Of a stretch of DNA of 64,000 bases, positions 1 to 11,402 are shown in pieces (within the stretch, counting starts at the first letter, position 1; each line of letters opens with the position of its first letter). The notes under the pieces were generated by a model. That model was not told where the DNA came from, made no database searches, and was given only the letters and a program-made list of their open reading frames with translations. The stretch comes from Macrostomum hystrix. Lineage: Eukaryota; Platyhelminthes; Macrostomidae. The stretch covers positions 3,348,001 through 3,412,000 of the forward strand of contig CATNEN010000008.1 in NCBI GenBank assembly GCA_950097015.1, in the 5' to 3' direction. The translations under genes and the position numbers were made by a program.

Positions 1-11
1 GCAAGTAAAAA

Positions 12-880
12 AGTTAAGTAAGTAGACAGGTAGATAGACGGTTGTGGGGTAGACAAGTAGGTAGGTAGACAGGTAGGTAGGTAGGTAGGTACGTACGGTA
101 GGTAGGTAGGTAGATAGACGGTTTTTGGGTAGACATGCAGGTAGGTAGACAGGTAGACAGGAAGACAGGTAGGTAGGTAGGAAGACAGGTAGGTAGGTAG
201 ACAGGTAGGTAGGAAGACAGGTAGGTAGGTAGACAGGTAGGTAGGTAGGTAGGTAGACAGGTAGACAGGAAGACAGGTAGGTAGGAAGACAGGTAGGTAG
301 GTAGGAAGACAGGTAGGTAGGTAGACAGGTAGACAGGAAGACAGGTAGGTAGGAAGACAGGTAGGTAGGTAGGAAGACAGGTAGGTAGGTAGACAGGTAG
401 ACAAGAAGACAGGTAGGTAAGTAGACAGGTAGACAGGTAGACAGATAGGTAGGTAGGTAGGTAGGTAGATAGACGGTTTTGGGGTAGACAGGCAGCTAGG
501 TAGACAGGAAGACAGGTAGGTAGGTAGGAAGACAGGTAGGTAGGTAGATAGGAAGACAGGTAGGTAGGTAGAGGGTTGTGGGGTAGACAGGTTGGTATGT
601 AGACAGGTAGGTAGGTAGGTTGACAGGTAGGTAGGTAGAGGGTTGTGGGGTAGACAGGTTGGTAGGTAGGTAGGTAGACAGGTAGGTAGGTAGGTAGACA
701 GGTAGGTAGGTAGGTAGACAGGTAGGTAGACAGGTAGGTAGACAGGTAGGTAGGTAGGTAGACAGGTAGGTAGACAGGTAGGTAGACAGGTAGGTAGGTA
801 GGTAGGTAGACAGGTAGGTAGGTAGACAGGTAGGCAGGTAGGTAGACAGGTAGATAAACAATTAGACAGGTAGGTCGGTA
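12..880. repeat. Tetranucleotide array (GGTA/GACA)
   Basis: Nearly the whole stretch is GGTA and GACA tetramers mixed with longer blocks such as GTGGGGTAGACAGG. Long ORFs on the minus strand here read TYLPTYLS over and over and are by-products of the tetramer, not genes. Confidence 0.95.
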
Positions 881-1735
881 GAAGAATTAAGTTAAGCTTT
901 TGTTTCAAATTTCAAAAGGTGATTTGTTGCACGGGCATTGGGCACTGTGTGGTATGTCAGCAGCAGAGCGGCAAAGCTGAGAATGGCCCTAAGCAACACT
1001 AGCTCAATAACTTCAGTTCGCTAATTGAATAGGCACTTTCTCTATATAACTGAAAGCTAAGCAGAGACTGAGAGAGCTATAGAAGAGCAACTAAGGCCAG
1101 ACACTAACTAACAATATACTGCCTACAATTAAGGGGAGAAGATACTTAACCAGCCAGCGCTCAAGTCCCGAATCGTGAGTCAGCCCAGTCCACCGAGCGA
1201 ACCCTCCAACCGAACTCAAAAATTTCATTCATATATTTTCTAGCTACGGCTTAAAAGGGCTTTATTTGATAGCCAGAGCAATAAAGGTTCAGTAAGTATA
1301 ATTGCAGACTACAGTACAGACCCACCACACCGCTAAATTTTATTTTTTCAATCTCTCTCAGATACCGAAAAGGCAATCCAACGCTGGAGCCAAGACCTCT
1401 GCCCCACGCCACACAGGGGGGGGTTAGCTAGCAATTCGGATGAATCATACAAAATGTTTGTGCCTCCTAGGAAATTTCGGGTGACTAAGTAAGACTAAGT
1501 CTGCCCTGCCCCTTGTGTTCATTCATTAGCCAGATACCTCACACACACACACCTGACAGACTGACCGGGAAGATTAATAATAAATGGTTCAGAGATTTAG
1601 GAATTAAAACGGGGATTTAAATTTGGGTCGAGTAATTACGATTTTGATCTACCTAAAATTGAGAGATTACAGATTACTGAGCATAGGATTAAAAATCTAT
1701 CAAACATCAGCATTTGGGATCTAGTGATTTATTAT
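881..1735. other. Gene-free stretch left of the Patched exon
   Basis: No coding exon or RNA gene was recognised. It contains a short CA run near 1540. The next downstream Patched exon (minus strand) would be expected left of 2131, but the following part of the extracellular domain is not visible here, so it probably lies beyond the window edge. Confidence 0.5.
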
Positions 1736-2105
1736 CTATGGATTCTGGATTGAGGATCAATGGATTGGGGATTAAGGGATTTGGGATCAAGAAGTTGGGG
1801 ATCAAGGGATTTGGGATCAAGCGGTTGGGGATCAAGGGATTTGGGATCAAGGAGTTGGGGATCAAGGGATTTGGGATCAAGGAGTTGGGGATCAAGGGGT
1901 TTGGGATCAAGGAGTTGGGGATCAAGGGATTTAGGATCAAGGGGTTCGGGATCAACGGATTGGAGATTAAGGGATTTGGGATCAAGGAATTGGGATCAAG
2001 GGATTGGAGATTAAGGAATTGGAAATCTAGGTATTGGTGATTTGGATCCAGAGTTTGGGAATTTAGGGGCTAAGTATCTAAGGAACTTGGCGATCTAAAG
2101 GTTGG
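1736..2105. repeat. 15 bp minisatellite (GGGATCAAGGGATTT)
   Basis: The core alternates GGGATCAAGGGATTT and GGGATCAAGGAGTTG, decaying toward the right. Because the unit is a multiple of three, both strands carry spurious ORFs with a five-residue period. It lies within about 30 bp of the Patched exon 3 donor, inside the following intron. Confidence 0.9.
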
Positions 2106-2136
2106 GGATCTAGAGATGAGGATCGGGGCAGCTCAC

Positions 2137-2578
2137 AATCGGTGGAGCATGCTCAAGCCGGGCAGTCGCACGGGCTTCCTGGGGCCCAGCAGCTTGGCGC
2201 CCTCCCAGAAGCAGTCCAGCGGGGTGACGAGCCGGCAGGGCAGCAGGTCCTCCATGAAGTGGCGCACATTGTCGGGGAGGTCCAGCTGGCCAAGGTCGTA
2301 CTTCAGGCAGAGCTGCTCGAGGCTGATGGTGTGTACAGGCAGGTCGAATACTCGAACTTCCATGTTCACAACTCGCTCCATCAGGCGCATGTGAGCCAGG
2401 AGCTGCTGGGTAGTCAGCACCGAGGAGCTCGACAAATCCGCCTCGATATCATCCAGCTGGCGGTCTGCTGGCTGATGCTGGGAGGGCAGCTGCATCAGCA
2501 TCTGCACGGAGGCTGACAGCAAGCTGGGATAAGTTCGCAGCAGTCTGGAATCCTCATATTTTGCGCTGCGACCCGAGT
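2137..2578 (-). CDS. ptch: Patched homologue, exon 3 (extracellular domain 1)
   Basis: Encodes the first extracellular domain of a Patched-type Hedgehog receptor. The diagnostic stretch is LLPCRLVTPLDCFWEGAKLL followed by GP and a PGL motif, matching the conserved Patched PLDCFWEG block; further N-terminal is SLEQLCLKY, like the Patched LEHLCYK region. The exon runs from an acceptor (TTTTCAG) at 2579-2580 to a GTGAGC donor at 2131-2136. It begins with two bases that complete the GAC codon started by exon 2, giving FWMSDSGRSAKYEDSRLL, which lines up with the Patched segment after TM1. It ends in phase 2, so the gene continues left of the window. An apparent stop just beyond the donor is intronic. 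Confidence 0.9.
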
Positions 2579-2689
2579 CTGAAAATAATGAAGGAGGTCA
2601 GTCTTTGATCAGTCATTACCTAACCTAATTGCAATGCCCAGCTTCAGTTGGTAAAAACTCTCAATGATCGCTTTTTCTCGGTCATTTCC

Positions 2690-3172
2690 ACTCACTTGTT
2701 ATGATCATTTCAGTCAAGGTCATTTCCTCTCCCAATGATCATTTCAGTCAAGGTCATTTCCTCTCCCAATGATCATTTCAGCCAAGGTCATTTCCACTTG
2801 TTATGATCATTTCAGTCAAGGTCATTTCCTCTCCCAATGATCATTTCAGTCAAGGTCATTTCCTCTCCCAATGATCATTTCAGCCAAGGTCATTTCCACT
2901 TGTTATGATCATTTCAGTCAAGGTCATTTCCTCTCCCAATGATCATTTCAGTCAAGGTCATTTCCTCTCCCAATGATCATTTCAGCCAAGGTCATTTCCA
3001 CTTGTTATGATCATTTCAGTCAAGGTCATTTCCTCTCCCAATGATCATTTCAGTCAAGGTCATTTCCTCTCCCAATGATCATTTCAGCCAAGGTCATTTC
3101 CACTTGTTATGATCATTTCAGTCAAGGTCATTTCCTCTCCCAATGATCATTTCAGTCAGGGTCATTTCCACT
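2690..3172. repeat. 34 bp minisatellite with three-unit higher-order repeat
   Basis: The unit is GATCATTTCAGTCAAGGTCA plus TTTCCTCTCCCAAT. Two CTCTCCCAAT-ending units are followed by one unit with GCCAAGG and a CACTTGTTAT ending, and this triplet repeats about four times with a period near 102 bp. It lies in Patched intron 2. Confidence 0.9.
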
Positions 3173-3525
3173 CCCGCCAGTTATAGCCGCTCTCGCACCA
3201 GTTAAACAGTGTGTTAAACTTGGTTCAAGTAAACGAAAAGCAGCTAAACGCGAGCCGCACGCGAACTGAACTACGTATGTGGATTGTAAGCCTGAGATTT
3301 TTATAGAATCCACCTGAGCTTCTTTGAAAGTTGCGAACCAGGACCACCCACGCTGCGCCAGTTTGCGATTCTCTCTCTCCCTCTCCGTGAACTGAAGCAA
3401 GAAGCGCTGATTATTGCAATCGGAATTTGCCAGCTTCCACCAGACCAACAACCAGCGTACTCGATTTCTGCAGTTTACAAAGATTTCAACTCAACGATTT
3501 CCTGAGGCTTCAATTTATGAAGCCC
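3173..3525. other. Non-repetitive spacer in Patched intron 2
   Basis: No coding or RNA feature was recognised between the two arrays. Minus-strand ORFs here show no family resemblance. Confidence 0.4.
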
Positions 3526-4420
3526 ATCTATCTCCCATCTATCTTCTCCGTCTCTCCCATCTACCTTCTCCGTCTCTCCCATCTACCTTCTCCGTCTGTC
3601 CTATCTATCTTCTCCGTCTGTCCTATCTATCTTCTCCGTCTCTCCCATCTATCTTCTCCGTCTGTCCTATCTATCTTCTCCGTCTCTCCCATCTATCTTC
3701 TCCGTCTCTCCTATCTATCTTCTCCGTCTGTCCTATCTATCTTCTCCGTCTGTCCTATCTATCTTCTCCGTCTGTCCTATCTATCTTCTCCGTCTGTCCT
3801 ATCTATCTTCTCCGTCTCTCCCATCTATCTTCTCCGTCTGTCCTATCTATCTTCTCCGTCTGTCCTATCTATCTTCTCCGTCTCTCCTATCTATCTTCTC
3901 CGTCTCTCCCATCTATCTTCTCCGTCTGTCCTATCTATCTTCTCCGTCTCTCCCATCTATCTTCTCCGTCTGTCCTATCTATCTTCTCCGTCTGTCCTAT
4001 CTATCTTCTCCGTCTCTCCCATCTATCTTCTCCGTCTCTCCCATCTATCTTCTCCGTCTGTCCTATCTATCTTCTCCGTCTCTCCCATCTATCTTCTCCG
4101 TCTGTCCTATCTATCTTCTCCGTCTCTCCCATCTATCTTCTCCGTCTCTCCCATCTATCTTCTCCGTCTGTCCTATCTATCTTCTCCGTCTGTCCTATCT
4201 ATCTTCTCCGTCTCTCCCATCTATCTTCTCCGTCTGTCCTATCTATCTTCTCCGTCTCTCCCATCTATCTTATCCGTGTCTCCTATCTATCTTCTCCGTC
4301 TGTCCTATCTATCTTCTCCCGTCTCTCCCACCTATCTTCTCCGTCTCTCCCCATATTTCTTCTTCCCCTCTCAAATATTTTTTCTCTCTCTCCCATCTAT
4401 CTTCATTGCTCACCTGAAAT
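3526..4420. repeat. 22 bp pyrimidine-rich minisatellite
   Basis: The unit is CTATCTATCTTCTCCGTCTG plus TC, alternating with a CTCCCATCTATCTTCTCCGT form. Two overlapping plus-strand frames stay open for more than 330 codons, reading RLSYLSSPS repeatedly. The open frames follow from the lack of stops in the unit. Confidence 0.93.
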
Positions 4421-4980
4421 GAGAGGTAAGCCCAGATACAAGTATCCAAGTTAGTTATCGAAATTGAATAGCTAGTGCAACATATTTTGGCCTTCTTATC
4501 CCATATTTTCCCATTGTAGCTCACCCGTAGGTCTAGCTAGGCATCTATTTAGTCAGCAGACCATTATCGTAGCACCATCTAGTCAAAAAGTATAAGAAAA
4601 GGCCTAGATGTCTGGTTGCTAGCTAGAAAATATCACTCGATGGGATGAGGACCGAAGCTTAGTTCCGGCTTTTATCTATTCCAGGTATATGGAAGAACGG
4701 AAAATTTTATGTTTAGACTTTTCTGTTCTGTTTGGGGAAAGCAAAACTTTGTCTCTGCGGGCTTTTGTTGCAGAAAATTAATATCCATAACTGTGGCTCG
4801 TTACCTACCTACCGACCTACCGCGTGGTTTGTTTCGATTTCGATAGGGATAAATTTTTACTGCAAAATATTCCGGATTTTTGTTTCATATAGTTTAAAAT
4901 CGCTATGCAGAATTGGCATTATAACCTAAAGGATCATTATTGGGCGACACGAATATTGGATGCAAAAAATGCTGGGACAC
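4421..4980. other. Gene-free spacer in Patched intron 2
   Basis: AT-rich unique sequence with nothing recognised. Confidence 0.4.
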
Positions 4981-5285
4981 CAACTTGGCACTGGGATCTA
5001 TAGGATGGGGATCTATAGGATGGGGATCAAAAGGATGGGGATCTATAGGATGGGGATCTATAGGATGGGGATCTATAACATGGGGATCTATAGGATGGGA
5101 TCTATAGGATGGGGATCTATAGGATGGGGATCTATAGGATGGGGATCTATAGGATGGGGATCAACAGGATGGGGATCTAGCTATAGGGTCACTGATAAAC
5201 ATTGGATGGGATCAGTAGGATGGGATAGTATGGGATTCGGAAATGGGCCGAAGGACGGGATGAGATCAGTAGGATGGGGAACAAA
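4981..5285. repeat. 15 bp minisatellite (GGGATCTATAGGATG)
   Basis: About 15 copies of GGGATCTATAGGATG, degenerating after 5190 into TCAGTAGGATGGGA-type units. Confidence 0.9.
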
Positions 5286-6235
5286 CGAATACTTACGAAG
5301 AATGGATACTTGCATTCTGAGATAGCTAAAATAAGATCAGATTGTGAAATATTTATGGATCGTGCAACATTTCACTTTAAGCTGCTGAAATGCACAAACA
5401 ATTAGATTACAATGCCGCAGCCTTGTCAGGTCATGCTGTCCAATAGTTACTATCATAGCTAACTGACAAATTGCAAACTGCTTTTATTTTGTTCATCAGT
5501 CTTTTGGCTGGTCCTGCGGTTTAGGGGTCACATTCGAAAACTGTTCAACTAGCTTGAAGCTAGAGAGAATCTTTGCCAAAAGCATTTTAGCTATTAGTGT
5601 CCATTGTGCGCCGCTGCCGCCGCTGCCGCCGCTGCTGCTGCTGCTGCTGTTGCAGTATCTAAGAGCTAAAGGCCAGACCCACCCCAACTGGCGAAGCGAG
5701 CCAAAACCAGGCTGGGGGACTGCGGTGGGTCGCGAGGCTGCAAAAATAAGCAGTCTTCAGGCAGAGAGGAATGGTGGAGAGACAGAATAAGAATGGGATG
5801 GAAATAGGCCGAATTTCAGAACAGTACGAAGGGCCGGCCACCCATGCCGCTGAAATTTCTGAAACGTGGGGGTGGCCCCCTCCCTGCCTCTGTTTCAAAC
5901 ACTCTGTCAGTGTCTATCAGATTGTGCAAAGCGCAGAAGAATAATAACAATGAGAGAGGGCTCACACACACGCACGCAGTAAATCTTTCCGAATTCATTT
6001 ATCATCTAGCTAAACACTATTTGTGCATAATTCTTATATATAAGTATTAAGCTAACTACTAACTAAAGCTGATTAATTTCTGTTCGCAAAAATAACATAA
6101 ATAATAGTCTGACAAAAAACTCGACTTCAAACGAAAGACATTTTCTAGAATATTTTTGCCGGTTTTAAACCTAAGATGTCATGTACTTATTCATTTGTGA
6201 ATCAGTAGAATTGCACCACTAAAAGTCTGAGTGTA
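5286..6235. other. Gene-free spacer in Patched intron 2
   Basis: Contains a short GCC/GCT trinucleotide run near 5610-5650 and otherwise AT-rich unique sequence. No splice-bounded exon with homology was seen. Confidence 0.4.
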
Positions 6236-8105
6236 AATAAAGATGAGATAAGAGATAGTAAGGGTGAGATTAGATAGGTGGTTTCAGATACGAGGGTGAG
6301 ATTAGATTGGTGTTTTGAGATACGAGGGTGAGATTAGATAGGTGTTTTGAGATACGAGGGTGAGATTAGATAGGTGGTTGGAGATACGAGGGTGAGATTA
6401 GATAGGTGTTTTGAGATACGAGGGTGAGATTAGATTGGTGTTTTGAGATACGAGGGTGAGATTAGATAGGTGTTTTGAGATATGAGGGTGAGATTAGATT
6501 GGTGTTTTGAGATATGAGGGTGAGATTAGATAGGTGTTTTGAGATATGAGGGTGAGATTAGATAGGTGTTTTGAGATACGAGGGTGAGATTAGATTGGTG
6601 TTTTGAGATATGAGGGTGAGATTAGATAGGTGTTTTGAGATACGAGGGTGAGATTAGATAGGTGTTTTGAGATACGAGGGTGAGATTAGATAGGTGGTTG
6701 GAGATACGAGGGTGAGATTAGATAGGTGTTTTGAGATACGAGGGTGAGATTAGATTGGTGTTTTGAGATACGAGGGTGAGATTAGATAGGTGTTTTGAGA
6801 TACGAGGGTGAGATTAGATTGGTGTTTTGAGATACGAGGGTGAGATTAGATAGGTGTTTTGAGATACGAGGGTGAGATTAGATTGGTGTTTTGAGATACG
6901 AGGGTGAGATTAGATAGGTGTTTTGAGATACGAGGGTGAGATTAGATTGGTGTTTTGAGATACGAGGGTGAGATTAGATAGGTGTTTTGAGATACGAGGG
7001 TGAGATTAGATTGGTGTTTTGAGATACGAGGGTGAGATTAGATAGGTGTTTTGAGATATGAGGGTGAGATTAGATAGGTGTTTTGAGATACGAGGGTGAG
7101 ATTAGATAAGTTTGAGATACGAGGGTGAGATTCAGTGGCGTAGCGATGGGGGTATCGGTGTATCGGCCGATACCCCCCAAAATTTGATGTCTCAATTTTT
7201 TTCGCATTCCGTTTCTTCGAAAGAAATGAATTAATTGTTTTTTATTCTGGATACGCTGGATAGAACCAAAACCGATATCCCCAAAAAAATCCTGGCTACG
7301 CCCCTGGTGGGATTAGATAGGTGGTTGGAGATACGAGGGTGAGATTAGATAGGTGGTTTCAGATACGATGGTGAGATTAGATAAATGTTTTGAGATACGA
7401 GGGTGAGATTAGATAGGTGGTTTCAGATACGAGGGTGAGATTAGATAGGTGGTTGGAGATACGAGGGTGAGATTAGATAGGTGTTTTGAGATACGAGGGT
7501 GAGATTAGATAGGTGTTTTGAGATACGAGGGTGAGATTAGATAGGTGGTTGGAGATACGAGGGTGAGATTAGATAGGTGATTTCAGATACGAGGGTGAGA
7601 TTAGATAGGTGGTTGGAGATACGAGGGTGAGATTAGATAGGTGTTTTGAGATACGAGGGTGAGATTAGATAGGTGTTTTGAGATACGAGGGTGAGATTAG
7701 ATAGGTGGTTGGAGATACGAGGGTGAGATTAGATAGGTGTTTTGAGATACGAGGGTGAGATTAGATAGGTGGTTGGAGATACGAGGGTGAGATTAGATAG
7801 GTGGTTGGAGATACGAGGGTGAGATTAGATAGGTGGTTTCAGATACGATGGTGAGATTAGATAAATGTTTTGAGATACGAGGGTGAGATTAGATAGGTGG
7901 TTTCAGATACGAGGGTGAGATTAGATAGGTGGTTGGAGATACGAGGGTGAGATTAGATAGGTGTTTTGAGATACGAGGGTGAGATTAGATAGGTGTTTTG
8001 AGATACGAGGGTGAGATTTGATAGGTGGTTTCAGATACGAGGGTGAGATTTGATAGGTAGTTTGAGTTACGAGAGTGAGATTTGTGATAGGAATCGGGAT
8101 GGGAG
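6236..8105. repeat. 32 bp minisatellite, about 55 copies
   Basis: The unit is GAGATACGAGGGTGAGATTA followed by GATAGGTGTTTT. Variants carry TTGG for TAGG, GGTTGG or GGTTTC for GTTTTG, and ATGAGG for ACGAGG. Between about 6770 and 7060 the TAGG and TTGG variants alternate, giving a 64 bp dimer. The array is split by a 174 bp hAT-like MITE at 7133-7306 and decays right of 8040. It fills the part of Patched intron 2 next to exon 2. Confidence 0.95.
7133..7306. mobile_element. hAT-like MITE inserted in the 32 bp array
   Basis: The ends are CAGTGGCGTAGC and, on the other strand, CAGGGGCGTAGC: inverted repeats with one mismatch. The flanking 8-mers are GTGAGATT (7125-7132) and GTGGGATT (7307-7314), an 8 bp target duplication with one difference, taken from the minisatellite unit. 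No coding capacity. An internal hairpin pairs GGGGGTATCGG (7148-7158) with CCGATACCCCC (7167-7177). The 8 bp duplication and CAG...CTG ends are hallmarks of hAT elements. Confidence 0.85.
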
Positions 8106-8313
8106 ATAGAAGAAAGGGTGAGATTAGCTAAATACGAGAAGAAAGATAAGAAGGTGATGATAGATAGAAGATCGGAGAAAGGTGGGTGAGATTAGATTAG
8201 TTATAGAGGCTAGAAGGGTGAGATTTGAGACGAGATTGGAGACAGGAGGGTGAAATCAATGATGACAATGGAGTTTGGAGGGTGAGATTAGAGATGGTTG
8301 TTCGGTCACTCAC

Positions 8314-8527
8314 CGGACATCCAGAACTGGGCGAAATCGTGATCTAATCTGGCATCCTTGAGGCCTAGGGTGCACAAGCAGAATGTGACCAGAGTTAAAA
8401 ACAGAAATAGCTTCCACTGCCGTGTCACTGCGACGCCGTACTGATAGCAGATCTTCTGGTAAAAGTACACGACCGACTTCTGCCAGGGTCGCTTGGAGCA
8501 GGCGAAATCGTGAGCGACCAGAGTTTG
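8314..8527 (-). CDS. ptch: Patched homologue, exon 2 (first membrane span)
   Basis: Encodes the N-terminal region and first transmembrane helix. Translation includes CSKRPWQKSVVYFYQKICYQ, then a hydrophobic helix WKLFLFLTLVTFCLCTLGLK and DARLDHDFAQFWMS, which parallels the Patched TM1 exit ending in LW before the conserved GGR segment. An acceptor (GCCTGCAG) ends at 8528; the donor is GTGAGT at 8308-8313. Length 214 nt: enters in phase 0, leaves in phase 1 and joins exon 3 at 2578 across about 5.7 kb. The ATG at 8584 belongs to the upstream intron's read-through and is not the start. Confidence 0.85.
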
Positions 8528-8601
8528 CTGCAGGCGAGATGAGATAGGAGTCTTTGTGATAAGATAATTCTGATAATAATTCATTTAGTCTAAATTCTTA
8601 C

Positions 8602-8703
8602 TTGGGATAACTGATCGACTTGGTCAAAATTAACGGGCTCCTGCTTGGCCCGCCGCCTTTGCTGCTGCTGCTGCTGGTATTGTTTTTGCGGGTTGCTACT
8701 CAT
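8602..8703 (-). CDS. ptch: Patched homologue, exon 1 with start codon and polyQ
   Basis: Probable first coding exon, 34 codons: starts MSSNPQKQY, then a run of six glutamines, RRRAKQEPV, and ends DQVDQLSQ. It ends at a GTAAGA donor (8596-8601) in phase 0, and a 74 bp intron leads to exon 2. A cytoplasmic N-terminus ahead of TM1 is expected for Patched, a 12-span, sterol-sensing-domain Hedgehog receptor at the plasma membrane or cilium. The glutamine run is CAG-encoded and may vary in length. The start is the first ATG of a frame joining exon 2; no upstream exon was found. Confidence 0.75.
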
Positions 8704-10320
8704 GCTTCTTTAACTCAGAAGAAATTAAAATAGCCCCTGTATTTAATAATACTAGGGCAGCAAAGCGCAATCATCCCTACTTTGCCACAGGACAGCAGAA
8801 GGGATCAGGCTGCAAAAAAAGCTAATCGATTTAAATATTTTTCAATCTAGGCGAATAAATGGCCGCCAAAAATAAAACGATGGGTCGAACAGTTCACTTT
8901 AATAATTATATGCAAAGCGAGCTTCTGCTGGTCTTATTATAGTCTTATAGGTGAGGGATGCTTGTGCGTAAAAGGCACGCTTCAACCCCAGAACACAACA
9001 CTGCAAGCTTTACGTTGAAGCCTCACACCCTCAAACTCTCAGACCCCACCCACCCCGTTAGCCAAACCCCCCTAATGTACAAAACAAAATAAGAAAGCGG
9101 GCCACTGATTATTCACTCTGCCCCTCGGCCCCGCACACTTTAGACCCGCCACCCCAAAACAGGAGGCCGCACACAGAGGGAGAACAGAGGCCAAGTCTAA
9201 CTTTAACCAATCGAATACATCAACGAATAAAAACTTTGGGTTAACGGAAAAGCTGCCGTGGCCTTGTGACGAACTCGGACTTTTTACACTAGGCGGATGG
9301 GCTTCTTCAATCCGGGTGAATTTTAAACAACCAACTTGGGTCCCGAACAAACAAGAACAAACACCCAAGTGTGACTTTACTATACAGCACAGATAGTCAG
9401 ATGGAAGTGGCTATTCGTACGGCAGTCCGGAAATATAAAATCCAATAATTCACCATGAGGAAGCTTGCCGCGTGTTGGCGAACACGTATAATTTTATCAT
9501 CTAACCGTGCAGAAAATTATCAAACAGTTTTATTCATAAGAAAAATCTACAAGCATCGCAGTTTACATTTTAGATTTGTTAATAACTCGTTTCATCGTTT
9601 CTTGGAAATGCACTACAAGATAGGAGATTCTGCCGTAAGAATAGCCACTACCTAGTCAGATCGATCTAGCTTTGCTGATATCAATTCTCGTCTAAATGAT
9701 CAAACCAAAAATAGCACAACCAATGCACCCGTTCAGCCATTCTGATTCTACCTATTATGTACTGTGCCATTTCTGAACCTTGCTCCCACACTGGCTCTGG
9801 TCCAATATGTTTATTTCTGGAGTCAGAAAACTAGCATGTTGTACGCTAATTCTTCCGTTCAAAATTACCGGAAAACTATAAAAGTATCACATACTTTCTG
9901 CTTAGCCTACTTTTACTTTCGTATTATTTAGTAGTTCGTGCGACTTTTCCACTTTATTTACCTCAAAGCTGTTCAACGATTTTAAAAAGAAAAATTTTAG
10001 ACTGATGTTTAGCTGTTTTGTCAATTCATTGCAAGGTGCATTAACCGTTCTGACTGCCTAGTCGACTGCATGGTTTAAACAGTTTGCGACATGGCCTGCA
10101 CTGCAGGCCATAGACAACTTTGCAATTTAAAAGCCAGACCCGTAGTTTGCGGTAGCAGCTCAAACCAAATATTCTATGGTATAACATTTTTCAATATTAT
10201 GTCTGTTGCATGTACGTTTGTACACTTGTTCATGCTTGTTCAACAACGCTTTATACACTTTTTTCGTAGCCGAGAGAAAATTGAAGTTATTGACAGAAAA
10301 TGTTGTTTTTACTTTTCAAT
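8704..10320. other. Upstream region of the Patched gene, no gene recognised
   Basis: This is 5' of the Patched start and should contain its promoter. No clear TATA box or other promoter element could be assigned. ORFs at 9072-9368 and 9455-9655 show no family features. Confidence 0.4.
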
Positions 10321-10324
10321 AGTC

Positions 10325-11380
10325 ATGGCTGCCGCAGCTGCACAATTCGATCCTGACACAGGCAGTGAGACTTCTTGGGAAGAGAGTGATATATTTACAG
10401 ATGATGATGTCAATCACCACGAAACTGAGTTCGTTAAAGATGTTAATTCGTTAATCACCACGAACCAGAAGCTGCTGAAACTGATGAGTGGGTTAACTGC
10501 GACCCAGGCCATGACCAGCAGAAGCCGGACCCAAATCCCGCGTTTTCGGGCACGCCAGGTCCTGCCTCCGGCTTGGTGCTACCCGACAATGCGGACAACG
10601 ATCCAGTGGCCTTTAGTCGAATGTTCGTCACTGCTCAGTTGTTGCAAAGCCTGTGCGAATGGACGAATGCGCGTGCATGGCGAATAGTCCAGGAACTGCA
10701 AGATGATCTGGATTCCTTGCCGTCGCGATTCTCAACATGGAAAGACTTCACCGGTAACGACATGACAACGTTTATCGCCATGTCAGTATACATGGGAGTC
10801 GTCAAGAAGCCGGAGGTGACCCACTACTGGTAAAAATGAGTTTTATGCAACACCACTCTTTCAACAACCTGTTTTGCCCAGAGACAGGGTATCAACAAAT
10901 CAGCAGTTTGCTAGCTTTCTACGATTGCAACAGCTTTGATGCGTCGGACCCCCTGGCAAAGGTGAGGCCCTTCATCACCATCGGTTCTGAAATTTTTCGG
11001 CGTGTTTACATGCCTGGAAAGGAGCTCAGCTCAGACGAGGAGCTGTGCTCTTTAGAGGGCGCGTATTGTTTCGCCAGTATATGGAATATGGTATATGGCC
11101 TGCCAAGAAGGCGCGGTATGGAATAAAGATTTACTGCCTGTGCGAGGCGAGAACAGGCTACGTTAGCAACTTTCTTGTGCATTCGAGCATGGCGGAGAAA
11201 GAAAATTTTGGACAAAATCTAGATTGCGATGGACTCTCACTGAGTGAAAGGGTGTTGGTTGAGTCATGCAGGTATGTTCTCGACGTTGGATACCATGTGT
11301 TCTGCGACAGCTGGTCAGGAATGGCTGGGTCGTGTACCGAGCTTGCGGCGGGTCTCTCTGCTTCCTGGAGTTCCTGAAGG
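10325..11380 (+). pseudogene. piggyBac-type transposase relic, frameshifted and truncated
   Basis: An acidic N-terminus (SETSWEESDIFTDDDVN) is followed, in other frames, by WKDFTGNDMTTFIAMSVYMG, DPLAKVRPFITIG, YMPGKELSSDEE, GRVLFRQYMEY, ARYGIKIYCLCEARTGY and a VFCDSW block. These are characteristic of piggyBac DDE transposases: the DE of YMPGKELSSDEE and the D of VFCDSW fall where catalytic acidic residues are expected. At least four frame changes (near 10500-10570, at 10830-10840, 10900-10920 and 11045) break it. It stops in similarity at about 11380 and runs into a CT-rich array, so the C-terminus and right end are missing. No TTAA-flanked terminal repeats could be assigned. Confidence 0.8.
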
Positions 11381-11402
11381 CTACTATCAAAGACTTTATA
11401 CG

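Noticed and set aside
3414-4454. 331-346 codon ORFs (SPSVLSIFSVCPIYLLRLS)
   Set aside because: Two overlapping frames are open at once through a 22 bp pyrimidine repeat; no unique domain or splice support.
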